Below are positions 25,921 to 35,420 of a DNA stretch of 64,000 bases, in pieces (positions within the stretch are counted from its first letter, which is position 1; every line of letters starts with the position of its first letter). Made by a program: the position numbers and the translations under genes. A model generated the notes under the pieces. That model did not search any database. It had not been told where the DNA came from and saw only the letters and a list, made by a program, of their open reading frames with translations. Origin of the DNA: Bradyrhizobium macuxiense (lineage in GTDB: Bacteria > Pseudomonadota > Alphaproteobacteria > Rhizobiales > Xanthobacteraceae); NCBI RefSeq assembly GCF_001542415.1, contig NZ_LNCU01000036.1:172570-236569 (forward strand), written 5' to 3'.

Positions 25921-28308
25921 ATGAGCGTCGCACAATACTACGAGACCATGGAGTATGGTCCCGCTCCCGAGGCGGACGGCGAGGCCCGTGCTTGGCTGAA
26001 GCAGCACGGCGCCGTGTTCGGGCATTTCATCGGCGGCAAGTTCGTCGTGCCGCATTCCGGCAAGCATCTCGCGACGATCGAGCCCGCCACCGGAAAGGCG
26101 CTGGCGAAGATCGCGCAGGGGTCGTCTGCGGATGTGGAGGCGGCCGTGAGCGCCGCGCGCACCGCGCAACCGCTGTGGGCAAAACTCGGTGGTCACGGCC
26201 GTGCGCGCCATCTCTACGCGCTGGCGCGGATGCTGCAGCGGCATGCCCGGTTGTTCGCGGTGCTGGAGGCGATCGACAACGGCAAGCCGATCCGGGAAAC
26301 CCGCGATCTCGACGTGCCGCTCGCCGCGCGCCATTTCCAGTATCACGCCGGCTGGGCGCAGTTGCAGGAGCGCGAGTTCGCCGATCAGGTGCCGATCGGC
26401 GTGATCGGGCAGATCATCCCGTGGAATTTCCCGCTGCTGATGCTGGCGTGGAAGATCGCGCCTGCGCTGGCTGCAGGCAATACGGTGGTGCTGAAGCCAG
26501 CGGAGTTCACCTCGCTCACAGCTTTGCTCTTCGCCGAGCTCGCGGCGGAGGCGGGCCTGCCGCCGGGCGTGCTCAATGTGGTGACGGGCGATGGTGCGAC
26601 CGGCGCGTTGCTGGTCGAGAACCCCGGCGTCGACAAGATCGCCTTTACGGGATCGACCGAGGTCGGGCGGCTGATCCGTCAGTCGACCGCAGGGACGGGC
26701 AAGTCGCTGACCCTCGAGCTCGGCGGCAAGTCACCCTTCATAGTCTTCGATGATGCCGACATTGACGGCGCCGTGGAAGGCGTGGTCGATGCCATCTGGT
26801 TCAACCAGGGTCAGGTCTGCTGCGCCGGTTCGCGTCTGCTGTTGCAGGAAGGCATCGCGGAGACGTTCCGCCGACGCCTCGTCCGCCGCATGGAAACGCT
26901 GCGCGTCGGCATGCCGCTCGACAAGGCGATCGACATGGGCGCCGTGGTGGCGCCGGTGCAGCTCGAGCGGATCAAAACGCTGGTCGAGACCGGGGTGAAG
27001 GAGGGCGCCGAGAAATACCAGGCGCCCGGCGAGATTCCGTCGGAGGGATGCTTCTACCCGCCGACCCTGCTCTGGAACGTGCATCCGTCCTCGACCGTGG
27101 CGGTCGAGGAAATCTTCGGGCCGGTGCTGGTGGCGATGACGTTCCGCACGCCGGATGAAGCCGTGATGCTCGCCAACAACACGCGCTACGGGCTTGCCGC
27201 CAGTGTGTGGAGCGAGACCATCGGCCTGGCGCTGGATATCGCGCCGAATCTCCTGGCCGGCGTGGTCTGGGTCAACGCGACCAACCTGTTCGACGCCAGC
27301 GTCGGCTTTGGCGGCTATCGCGAGTCCGGCTTCGGCCGCGAGGGCGGACGCGAGGGCATGTATGAGTATCTCAAGCCCAACGCATGGAGCGGACGCAAGG
27401 CGCGGGCCAAGGCATTGCCACCGCCGACCCAATCCGCCGACAAGGCCGGATTTGGTGTGCCGCCGATCGACCGGACAGCTAAACTATTCGTCGGCGGCAA
27501 GCAGGTCCGTCCCGACGGCAATTATTCGCGCGTGGTGCTGTCGCCAAAGGGCCGGCATCTGGGCGAGGCCGGCGCGGGCAATCGCAAGGACATCCGCAAT
27601 GCGGTGGCCGCCGCGCGGTCTGCTGAAGCATGGGCGAGGGCGACGGCGCATAATCGCGCCCAGATCCTCTACTACCTTGCCGAGAATCTCTCGGCGCGCG
27701 GCGACGAATTCGCCCGGCGCATCGCCGAGATGACGGGTGTCTCGGGCGCAAGAGCGCGTGCGGAGGTCGATACGAGCATCGAACGGCTGTTCAGCTATGG
27801 GGCCTGGGCCGACAAGTTCGAAGGCAGCGTTCATGCGCCGCCGCTTCGCGGTGTTGCGCTCGCGATGCACGAGCCGATCGGCGTGGTCGGTGTTGCCTGT
27901 CCCGACGAGGCGCCGCTGCTCGGCTTTGTCAGCCTGATCGCCCCCTTGATTGCAATGGGCAATCGCGTGGTCGCTGTGCCGAGCGAGCAGCATCCGCTGG
28001 CCGCGACCGACTTCTACCAGGTGCTGGAGACGTCGGATGTGCCGGGCGGCGTCGTCAATATCGTCACCGGCAGCCGCGACGAACTGGTGAAGGTCCTTGC
28101 CGAGCACGACGATGTCGACGCACTCTGGGTGTTCGGTTCACAGGACGCCTCGGCGATCGCGGAGCGGCTGTCGATCGGCAATCTCAAGCGTACGCTCGTC
28201 GATTACGGGCTGATGCTCGATTGGTACGACAGGGCAGCGTCTGAAGGTCCGATCCTGCTTCGCCACGCCGTGCAGGTGAAGAACATCTGGATTCCTTACG
28301 GAGACTAG
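25921..28308 (+). CDS. Two-domain aldehyde dehydrogenase
   Basis: This 795-residue protein joins a full ALDH (about residues 30-500) to a partial one (about 515-780). Domain one has IIPWNFPLLMLAWKIAPALAAGNTVVLKP, the catalytic base in LELGGKSP and nucleophile Cys300 in NQGQVCCAGSR. Domain two repeats the N-terminal ALDH pattern (LFVGGKQVRPDGNYSRVV, EPIGVVGVACPDEAPLL, GGVVNIVTGS) but ends before a catalytic cysteine region, so it should be structural or regulatory. Placement right after deoC suggests it oxidises the acetaldehyde released there. The ATG at 25921 is 10 bases past the deoC stop. Confidence 0.9.
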   Translation: MSVAQYYETMEYGPAPEADGEARAWLKQHGAVFGHFIGGKFVVPHSGKHLATIEPATGKALAKIAQGSSADVEAAVSAARTAQPLWAKLGGHGRARHLYALARMLQRHARLFAVLEAIDNGKPIRETRDLDVPLAARHFQYHAGWAQLQEREFADQVPIGVIGQIIPWNFPLLMLAWKIAPALAAGNTVVLKPAEFTSLTALLFAELAAEAGLPPGVLNVVTGDGATGALLVENPGVDKIAFTGSTEVGRLIRQSTAGTGKSLTLELGGKSPFIVFDDADIDGAVEGVVDAIWFNQGQVCCAGSRLLLQEGIAETFRRRLVRRMETLRVGMPLDKAIDMGAVVAPVQLERIKTLVETGVKEGAEKYQAPGEIPSEGCFYPPTLLWNVHPSSTVAVEEIFGPVLVAMTFRTPDEAVMLANNTRYGLAASVWSETIGLALDIAPNLLAGVVWVNATNLFDASVGFGGYRESGFGREGGREGMYEYLKPNAWSGRKARAKALPPPTQSADKAGFGVPPIDRTAKLFVGGKQVRPDGNYSRVVLSPKGRHLGEAGAGNRKDIRNAVAAARSAEAWARATAHNRAQILYYLAENLSARGDEFARRIAEMTGVSGARARAEVDTSIERLFSYGAWADKFEGSVHAPPLRGVALAMHEPIGVVGVACPDEAPLLGFVSLIAPLIAMGNRVVAVPSEQHPLAATDFYQVLETSDVPGGVVNIVTGSRDELVKVLAEHDDVDALWVFGSQDASAIAERLSIGNLKRTLVDYGLMLDWYDRAASEGPILLRHAVQVKNIWIPYGD

Positions 28309-28315
28309 AGAGATT

Positions 28316-28360
28316 GTCTCGCAATGAGGCGAGACGCGATCCGGACCGTCAGAGTCCGGA
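28316..28360. other. Tandem stem-loops between ALDH and the mutarotase gene
   Basis: Two perfect 7-bp stems lie back to back: GTCTCGC/GCGAGAC at 28316-28322 and 28329-28335, and TCCGGAC/GTCCGGA at 28340-28346 and 28354-28360. They sit in the 79-base gap inside an otherwise compact operon and could mark an mRNA processing or partial termination point. A strong GGGAGGGAGG ribosome site follows. Confidence 0.5.
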
Positions 28361-28387
28361 CGATTTCGAGGAAGGGAGGGAGGCAAT

Positions 28388-28843
28388 ATGCTCAAGAGCA
28401 TCAATCCGCTGCTGAATGCCGACGTGCTCTATGCGTTGCGTGCCATGGGGCATGGAGATCGTCTGGTCGTCTGCGACACCAATTTTCCGGCCGACTCTAT
28501 TGCGCGCCAAACCGTTCTTGGCCGGCTGCTGCGCATCGACAATGTCAGTGCCGCGAAGGCGGTCGAGGCCGTCCTCTCGGTGCTGCCGCTCGATACTTTC
28601 GTCGATGACGCGGCGATCCGGATGGAGATCGTCGGTCAGCCGCAGGAAGTGCCGCCGGTCCAGCGCGAGGTGCAGGGCGAGATCGATCGCGCCGAGGGCC
28701 GGTCCTGGCCGCTCGTCGGTGTCGAGCGCCACGCCTTCTATGAGAAGGCCAAGGGCGCCTATTGCGTGATCGCGACGGGTGAGCGCCGCTTCTACGGCTG
28801 CTTCCTGTTCAGCAAGGGCGTCATCGCACCGGACGGAGAGTGA
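28388..28843 (+). CDS. RbsD/FucU-family sugar mutarotase
   Basis: The 151-residue protein opens with LKSINPLLNADVLYALRAMGHGDRLVVCDTNFPAD, the conserved family start with the catalytic His in MGHGD. The LPLDTFVDD and late YCVIATGERRFYGCFLFSKG segments fit FucU more than RbsD. These enzymes speed interconversion of sugar anomers or of pyranose and furanose forms in the cytoplasm, supplying the form the kinase accepts. The ribokinase-family gene starts five bases later, which supports that role. Confidence 0.92.
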   Translation: MLKSINPLLNADVLYALRAMGHGDRLVVCDTNFPADSIARQTVLGRLLRIDNVSAAKAVEAVLSVLPLDTFVDDAAIRMEIVGQPQEVPPVQREVQGEIDRAEGRSWPLVGVERHAFYEKAKGAYCVIATGERRFYGCFLFSKGVIAPDGE

Positions 28844-28847
28844 TGCC

Positions 28848-29771
28848 ATGAGCAGGAACGGCGTCGCCATCCTCGGCGTCTTCGTCGTCGATCTCGCCTT
28901 CCGCGCCGGCAACATGCCCGCGATCGGCGAGACCATTGCCGGATCGGGATTTGCCATGGGCCCCGGCGGCAAGGGATCGAACCAGGCCGTTGCGGCGGCA
29001 CGCGCGGGCGCCGGCGTGACTTTCATCTCGCGGATCGGCAGCGATGCCTTCGGCGACCTTGCGATCAAGACCTGGGAAGCCGAGGGGATCCGGCCGCGCG
29101 TGGCCAAGACGGCCGAGGCGCCGACCGGCGCGGCATTCATCTATGTCCACGAGACGCGCGGCGACAATGCGATCATCGTGGTGCCTGGAGCTGCCGGCGG
29201 CCTCAGTCCGGCCGATGTCGATGCGGCGGCCGATGCTATCCGGAGCAGCCAGGTGTTCGTGACTCAGCTCGAACAGCCCGAGGATGCGGCACGGCGCGGG
29301 CTCGAACTCGCGCATGCCGCGGGCAGCATCACGGTGTTCAACCCTGCGCCGGCGATCAAGTTCGACGCGAGCCTGTTTGCGCTCTGCGACTATGTCGTCC
29401 CCAACGAGACCGAGGCTGAGGCATTGACCGGCATCGCTGTCAGCGATCTTGCCGGCGCCCGCCGTGCGGGTGACGCTCTGCTGGCCAAGGGGGCCGGGAC
29501 GGCGCTGATCACGCTCGGTGAGCGCGGCGCGCTGTTCCATGGACGCGATTGCTCGCTGCATGTGACGCCCTTTGCCGCCGGCAAGGTCGTCGAAACCACG
29601 GGCGCGGGCGACGCATTCGTCGGCGGCTTCGCGGCTGCGCTGGCGGATGGCGCGGATCCACTCGAGGCGGCGCGCTTCGGTTCGGCGACTGCCGGGATTT
29701 CGGTAACGCGAGCCGGGACGGCGCCCTCGATGCCGCGGCGCGCGGAGATCGAAGCTCTGTTGAGGGAGTGA
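28848..29771 (+). CDS. PfkB-family carbohydrate kinase (ribokinase-like)
   Basis: The 307-residue kinase has the PfkB signature GPGGKGSNQAVAAARAG near residue 40 and the C-terminal TTGAGDAFVGGF with catalytic base Asp255. It resembles ribokinases; with deoC in the same operon, a deoxyribokinase making 2-deoxyribose 5-phosphate is an attractive alternative that the sequence alone cannot settle. The ATG at 28848 follows the mutarotase closely; its stop overlaps a possible GTG start of the next permease. Confidence 0.92.
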   Translation: MSRNGVAILGVFVVDLAFRAGNMPAIGETIAGSGFAMGPGGKGSNQAVAAARAGAGVTFISRIGSDAFGDLAIKTWEAEGIRPRVAKTAEAPTGAAFIYVHETRGDNAIIVVPGAAGGLSPADVDAAADAIRSSQVFVTQLEQPEDAARRGLELAHAAGSITVFNPAPAIKFDASLFALCDYVVPNETEAEALTGIAVSDLAGARRAGDALLAKGAGTALITLGERGALFHGRDCSLHVTPFAAGKVVETTGAGDAFVGGFAAALADGADPLEAARFGSATAGISVTRAGTAPSMPRRAEIEALLRE

Positions 29772-29779
29772 TCCTCTCC

Positions 29780-30655
29780 ATGATGCGGAATGATCCGATC
29801 AAGCATGTCTTCATCTGGCCGGCGGTGCTCGTCGTGCTGGCGATCTCGATCTTTCCGCTGATCTATTCGCTCACCACGAGCTTCCTCAGCTATCGGCTGA
29901 TTCCGCCGATCCCGCCGCGAGTGGTCTGGCTCGGCAACTATGCGATGTTGCTGCAGGAGCCGCGCTTCTGGAACGCGATCTTCACGACGACGCTGATCGC
30001 CTTCATCGCAGTCGGGCTGCAATACGCAATCGGTTTCAGTGTGGCGCTCGCGCTGAACGCGCGTGTCCCGGGCGAGCGGCTGTTTCGCGTCGCTTTGCTG
30101 CTGCCGATGCTGCTTGCGCCGGTTGCCGTCGCGCTTGTGGCGCGCATGATGTTCAACCCGACGATGGGGCCTCTCAACCAGTTCCTCAGCCTGTTCGGCC
30201 TGGTCAACCTGCCGTTCCTCACCAATGGACATTGGGCGCTCGCCTGTATCATCGCGGTCGAGGTCTGGCAGTGGACGCCGTTCGTGATCCTGATGATGCT
30301 GGCCGGCTTGCAGACGCTGCCGGAGGATGTCTACGAGGCGGCCGAGCTCGAGAACGCCAGCGCCTGGCAGCAGTTCTGGGGTATCACGTTCCCGATGCTG
30401 CTGCCGATCTCGGCGGCGGTCGTCTTCATCCGCCTGATCGAGAGCTACAAGATCATGGATACCGTCTTCGTGATGACGGGCGGCGGACCGGGCGTGGAAA
30501 CCGAGACGCTGACGCTGTTCGCCTATCAGGAAGGCTTCAAGAAGTTCAATCTCGGCTACACGTCGGCGCTGAGCTTCCTCTTCCTGATCGCGATCACGAT
30601 CATCGGCGTCACCTATCTGGCGTTGCTGCGGCCGCATCTGGAGAAACGCCGATGA
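29780..30655 (+). CDS. ABC sugar permease (MalF/UgpA type)
   Basis: This 291-residue inner-membrane protein has about six helices and the cytoplasmic EAA loop YEAAELENASAWQQFWGITFPMLLP that contacts the ATPase. It is a CUT1 (oligosaccharide/polyol) permease, a different class from the RbsC-type protein earlier in the locus. The start may be ATG 29780, ATG 29783 or GTG 29768 overlapping the kinase stop; I chose 29780 for its GGGAG spacing. Its partner permease overlaps its stop. Confidence 0.9.
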   Translation: MMRNDPIKHVFIWPAVLVVLAISIFPLIYSLTTSFLSYRLIPPIPPRVVWLGNYAMLLQEPRFWNAIFTTTLIAFIAVGLQYAIGFSVALALNARVPGERLFRVALLLPMLLAPVAVALVARMMFNPTMGPLNQFLSLFGLVNLPFLTNGHWALACIIAVEVWQWTPFVILMMLAGLQTLPEDVYEAAELENASAWQQFWGITFPMLLPISAAVVFIRLIESYKIMDTVFVMTGGGPGVETETLTLFAYQEGFKKFNLGYTSALSFLFLIAITIIGVTYLALLRPHLEKRR

Positions 30656-31689
30656 GCGGGCAGGGTCTGACCGGACTGTCGTTGTGGAGCCGCCGCCTCG
30701 TCGCTGTCGGCGTTCTCGCCTGGTGCCTGGTCACAGTGTTTCCGCTCTATTGGGTGGTCGTGACGGCGTTCAAGACTCCGCCCGGTGTCGTCGGTGGTCC
30801 GACCTACCTGCCGTTCATCGACTTCACACCGACCTTGCAACCCTTCATCGATCTCTATCAGGGGATCCGCGGCGAGTTCTTCCGCACATTCCTGAACTCG
30901 ACCATCGTCGGCCTGTCGGCGGCGGCCATCGCGACAACGATTGGTGCAATGGCGGCCTATGCGCTGGTGCGGTTCGAATTCAAGGTTCGGCTCGGCGCAG
31001 GCTTTGCCTTCTTCCTGCTCGCGCTCGGCGGCTATCTGGTCTTCAACAACACGCTCGGCTTCACCCGGCCGCAGGCGCTGCTGCTTGCGTTCCCGATCGC
31101 GCTTGTCGTCGCGATCGTGGCCAATCGCCTGCCTCTGCCCGGACCGATCCTCGGCAACGAAGACATCCTGTTCTGGTTCGTCAGCCAGCGCATGTTCCCG
31201 CCCATTGTCACGGCCTTTGCGCTCTACCTGCTCTATAGCGAGATCGGCCGGCTCGGATTCCAGCTGATCGACAGCTATGTCGGGCTGACGCTGTGCTACG
31301 TCGCATTCTCGCTGCCGATCGTGGTCTGGCTGATGCGGGACTTCTTCGAGGCGGTGCCGATCGAGGTGGAAGAGGCCGCGATGGTCGACAACGTGCCGAG
31401 CTGGCGCATCTTCTTCGGCATCGTGGTGCCGATGTCGATGAACGGGCTGCTGGCGACCTTCATGATCACGCTGGCCTTCGTCTGGAACGAGTTTCTGTTC
31501 GCGCTGTTCCTGACCAATTCGAGGTGGCAGACGCTTCCCATTCTGGTGGCGGGACAGAACAGCCAGCGCGGTGATGAATGGTGGGCGATTTCCGCCGCGG
31601 CGCTGGTCGCCATCGTTCCAATGATGATCATGGCGGGCCTGCTGAGCCGGATGATGCGGTCGGGCCTGCTGCTCGGAGCCATCAAGTAA
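30652..31689 (+). CDS. ABC sugar permease (MalG/UgpE type)
   Basis: The 345-residue membrane protein begins within the previous stop codon (ATGA). The EAA loop reads VEEAAMVDNVPSWRIFFGIVVPMSMNGL, then AFVWNEFLFALFLT, typical of MalG-type subunits. At about 345 residues it is longer than the usual 280; an insert near residues 115-170 (LGFTRPQALLLAFPIALVV onward) accounts for the extra length. It forms the CUT1 pore with the preceding MalF-type subunit. Confidence 0.9.
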   Translation: MSGQGLTGLSLWSRRLVAVGVLAWCLVTVFPLYWVVVTAFKTPPGVVGGPTYLPFIDFTPTLQPFIDLYQGIRGEFFRTFLNSTIVGLSAAAIATTIGAMAAYALVRFEFKVRLGAGFAFFLLALGGYLVFNNTLGFTRPQALLLAFPIALVVAIVANRLPLPGPILGNEDILFWFVSQRMFPPIVTAFALYLLYSEIGRLGFQLIDSYVGLTLCYVAFSLPIVVWLMRDFFEAVPIEVEEAAMVDNVPSWRIFFGIVVPMSMNGLLATFMITLAFVWNEFLFALFLTNSRWQTLPILVAGQNSQRGDEWWAISAAALVAIVPMMIMAGLLSRMMRSGLLLGAIK

Positions 31690-31716
31690 GAAAACTCAGT
31701 TAGGGAGGACCATACG

Positions 31717-33177
31717 ATGTTGCGACGAACATTTCTGATGCTTGCCACTACACTTGCGACGGCTTGCGTTGCCGGTCACGCCAACGCGGCCTGCAGCCCT
31801 GACTATACCGGCGTCACCCTGACGGTGGCGTCGCAAACCGGACCCTATATCGCGTCCGCGCTCAAGCTCGGCGCTGATGAATGGACCAAGAAGACCTGCG
31901 GCAAGGTCAATGTCGTCGAGTTTCCATGGTCGGAGCTGTATCCGAAGATCGCGACGTCGCTGACGGCATCCGATGCGACGTTCGATCTGGTCAGCTTCGC
32001 GCCGGCCTGGCTCCCCGACTTCGTTCCCTATCTCAGCGAGATGCCCAAGGAGATGCAGTCCGGCAAGGATTGGGACGATATCGAGCCAGCCTATCGCGAG
32101 CGCCTGATGGTGTGGGAAGGCAAGATCTACTCGCAGTCGATGGACGGCGACGTCCACACCTACACCTATCGCACCGACCTGTTCAGCGATCCCAAGGAGA
32201 AGGACGCCTTCAAGGCCAAGTACGGTTACGACCTGGCGCCGCCGAAGACCTGGAAACAGTATCTCGACATCGCCGAGTTTTTCCAGCGTCCGGACAAGGG
32301 GCTGTGGGGGACGGCGGAAGCATTCCGGCGCGGCGGCCAGCAGTTCTGGTTCTTCTTCAGTCACGCGGCGGCCTACACCAACAACCCGAATTATCCGGGC
32401 GCGATGTTCTTCGATCCGGAGACCATGGACGCGCAGATCAACAATCCGGGTTGGGTGAAGGGGCTGGAGGAATACATCCGGGCCTCGAAGCTCGGACCGC
32501 CGAACGCGCTGAATTTCTCGTTCGGCGAGGTGAACGCGGCCGTGGCCGGTGGCCAGGTGGCGGAGTCGATCGGATGGGGCGACACTGGCGTCATCGCCGC
32601 CGACCCCAAGCAGTCGAAGATCTCGGGCAAGGTCGGTTCGGCGATGCTGCCCGGCTCGGATGAGATTTGGAACGCCAAGACCAAGAAGTGGGACAAGTTC
32701 CCGAGCGTGTTGCCGGGGCCGTTCATGGCGTTCGGCGGCTGGCAGATCGCGGTGCCGAAGGCCGGCAAGAACCAGCAGGCAGCCTGGGACTTCGTCAAGA
32801 CGCTGACCAGCCCGGAAGTCTCGGGCCAGGCGGCGATCACCGGCGGCAGCGGCGTCAATCCCTACCGCAAGTCGCATACCGCCAATCTGCAGCTGTGGAG
32901 CAAGATCTTCACGCCTGAAGAGGCCAAGGAATATCTCGGCGCGCAGTCCGACTCGATCAACGCCAAGAACGTCGCGCTCGACATGCGACTGCCCGGCTAT
33001 TTCTCCTACACCGAGGTCGTGGAGATCGAACTCGGCAAGGCACTCGCCGGCCAAACCACGCCGCAGGCGGCGCTCGACGCGATGGCAAAGGAGTGGAATC
33101 GTCTGACCGACGAGTTCGGCCGCGCCAAGCAACTCGCCGCCTATCGGGCAGCGATGGGCCTGCCGCCCAAGAACTAG
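31717..33177 (+). CDS. Extracellular solute-binding protein (family 1)
   Basis: The 486-residue protein has a signal peptide with a cut after ANA near residue 24, then a type II binding fold of the maltose-binding group. GGGAGG lies nine bases before the ATG. Segments such as GDVHTYTYRTDLFSDPKEKDAF, AVAGGQVAESIGWGD and PGPFMAFGGWQIAVPKAGKNQQAAWDFVK fit CUT1 sugar binders. The ligand is unknown; the operon suggests a sugar or nucleoside-like compound feeding the aldolase pathway. Confidence 0.9.
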   Translation: MLRRTFLMLATTLATACVAGHANAACSPDYTGVTLTVASQTGPYIASALKLGADEWTKKTCGKVNVVEFPWSELYPKIATSLTASDATFDLVSFAPAWLPDFVPYLSEMPKEMQSGKDWDDIEPAYRERLMVWEGKIYSQSMDGDVHTYTYRTDLFSDPKEKDAFKAKYGYDLAPPKTWKQYLDIAEFFQRPDKGLWGTAEAFRRGGQQFWFFFSHAAAYTNNPNYPGAMFFDPETMDAQINNPGWVKGLEEYIRASKLGPPNALNFSFGEVNAAVAGGQVAESIGWGDTGVIAADPKQSKISGKVGSAMLPGSDEIWNAKTKKWDKFPSVLPGPFMAFGGWQIAVPKAGKNQQAAWDFVKTLTSPEVSGQAAITGGSGVNPYRKSHTANLQLWSKIFTPEEAKEYLGAQSDSINAKNVALDMRLPGYFSYTEVVEIELGKALAGQTTPQAALDAMAKEWNRLTDEFGRAKQLAAYRAAMGLPPKN

Positions 33178-33274
33178 CAGAAGAACTGGCATATGATCGA
33201 AGCCTTCCGGATGGCGCGTGAGTGTCATCCGGGCGGCTGCAACGGCCGTCGGCGAGAGGCGGAAAAAGGACTCC

Positions 33275-34372
<1,098 letters not shown>

Positions 34373-34395
34373 TTGCCCGTGTGGCAGCCGTCGGC

Positions 34396-35328
34396 CTATC
34401 GGCGCGACGCGCTCATGAACAGCGGGCGGAAGATGTCGAGGAAGCCGGTCGCGGCCGGCGTCAACGCGCGATTCTTCAGCCGCAGGATCCCGATCCGGCG
34501 CACCAGCGTCGGCGAGACCAGCCGCTTGACGACGACGCCGCGCGGGGCGCGGGGCGGCAGCGCCGATGCCGGAACGATCGAGATGCCGACATTGGCCGCG
34601 ACGAAATCGAACAGGGTGCCGAACTGTTCGACGACGGTACTGTGCTTGAGCACGATGCCGTTGGCGGTCGCGACGCTGTCGATCTGCTTTCGCAGGCCGG
34701 ACCCGGTCGGAAGCGAAACGAAAACTTCGTTGCGAAGCTCGCGAAGACCGAGCGTGGCCTTGCCGCAAAGCGGATGCCGCGACGGCAGGATGGCGAAGCA
34801 GGACTCCTGCACCGTATCGTCGGCGACCACCTCCTGGCCGAGCCCGGTGACGTTGCCGACGGCGAAATCGGCGAGTCCACTCCGGACGTCCTCATAGACC
34901 TCGCTGCCGAGCCCTTCGCGCAGGTAGATTTCGACCCCGGGATGCGCCTTCCTGTATTTCAGCACGGCCTCCGGCACCACATGATGGGTGAGCGATAGCA
35001 GGCAGGAGATGATCAATCGTCCCTTGATCTGTCCGCCGAGCGCGCGCGCGTTGTCGACCTGGGTGCCAAGATCGTCGAGCAGGCGTTGGGTCGACGCCGT
35101 GAATTCGCGGCCGGGTGCCGTCAGAATCACGTTGCGCGTCGATCGCAGGAACAGCGAGACGCCGAGCTGTCTCTCGAGTTGAAGCACCAGCCGGCTGACC
35201 GCGGACTGCGTCATGCCGAGGTCGGCCGCGGCCGCCGTGAAGCTTCCATACACCGCAACTGAATTGGCGGCGCGAAGATGTTTGAGGCTGACCTCGAACT
35301 GCCGTGGGCGACGCATGATCCATTCCAT
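34396..35328 (-). CDS. LysR-family transcription regulator
   Basis: The 310-residue regulator has the LysR winged helix-turn-helix (FTAAAADLGMTQSAVSRLVLQLERQLGVSLFLRS, about residues 30-63) and a periplasmic-binding-like effector domain. It is divergent from the class III CoA-transferase gene, the classic LysR layout, so it probably controls that operon. The inducer cannot be told. The 92-base gap between them contains an inverted TTGAC/GTCAA pair. Confidence 0.92.
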   Translation of the reverse strand: MEWIMRRPRQFEVSLKHLRAANSVAVYGSFTAAAADLGMTQSAVSRLVLQLERQLGVSLFLRSTRNVILTAPGREFTASTQRLLDDLGTQVDNARALGGQIKGRLIISCLLSLTHHVVPEAVLKYRKAHPGVEIYLREGLGSEVYEDVRSGLADFAVGNVTGLGQEVVADDTVQESCFAILPSRHPLCGKATLGLRELRNEVFVSLPTGSGLRKQIDSVATANGIVLKHSTVVEQFGTLFDFVAANVGISIVPASALPPRAPRGVVVKRLVSPTLVRRIGILRLKNRALTPAATGFLDIFRPLFMSASRR

Positions 35329-35355
35329 TTCTGCATCAATAATCCGGATCGGAAA

Positions 35356-35384
35356 ATATTTGACCTCAATGCAGCCGACGTCAA
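35356..35384 (-). promoter_or_regulatory. Probable lysR promoter with inverted TTGAC/GTCAA pair
   Basis: On the minus strand TTGACG at 35384-35379 is followed after 17 bases by AAATAT at 35361-35356, a fair sigma-70 promoter about 30 bases before the LysR start. On the plus strand TTGACC at 35360-35365 and AACGAT at 35383-35388 are also 17 bases apart. TTGAC (35360-35364) and GTCAA (35380-35384) form an inverted pair, so the two divergent promoters overlap and one regulator could control both. Confidence 0.4.
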
Positions 35385-35420
35385 CGATGAAGAGGACAAA
35401 AACGAGTAAGGGAACGCCGG

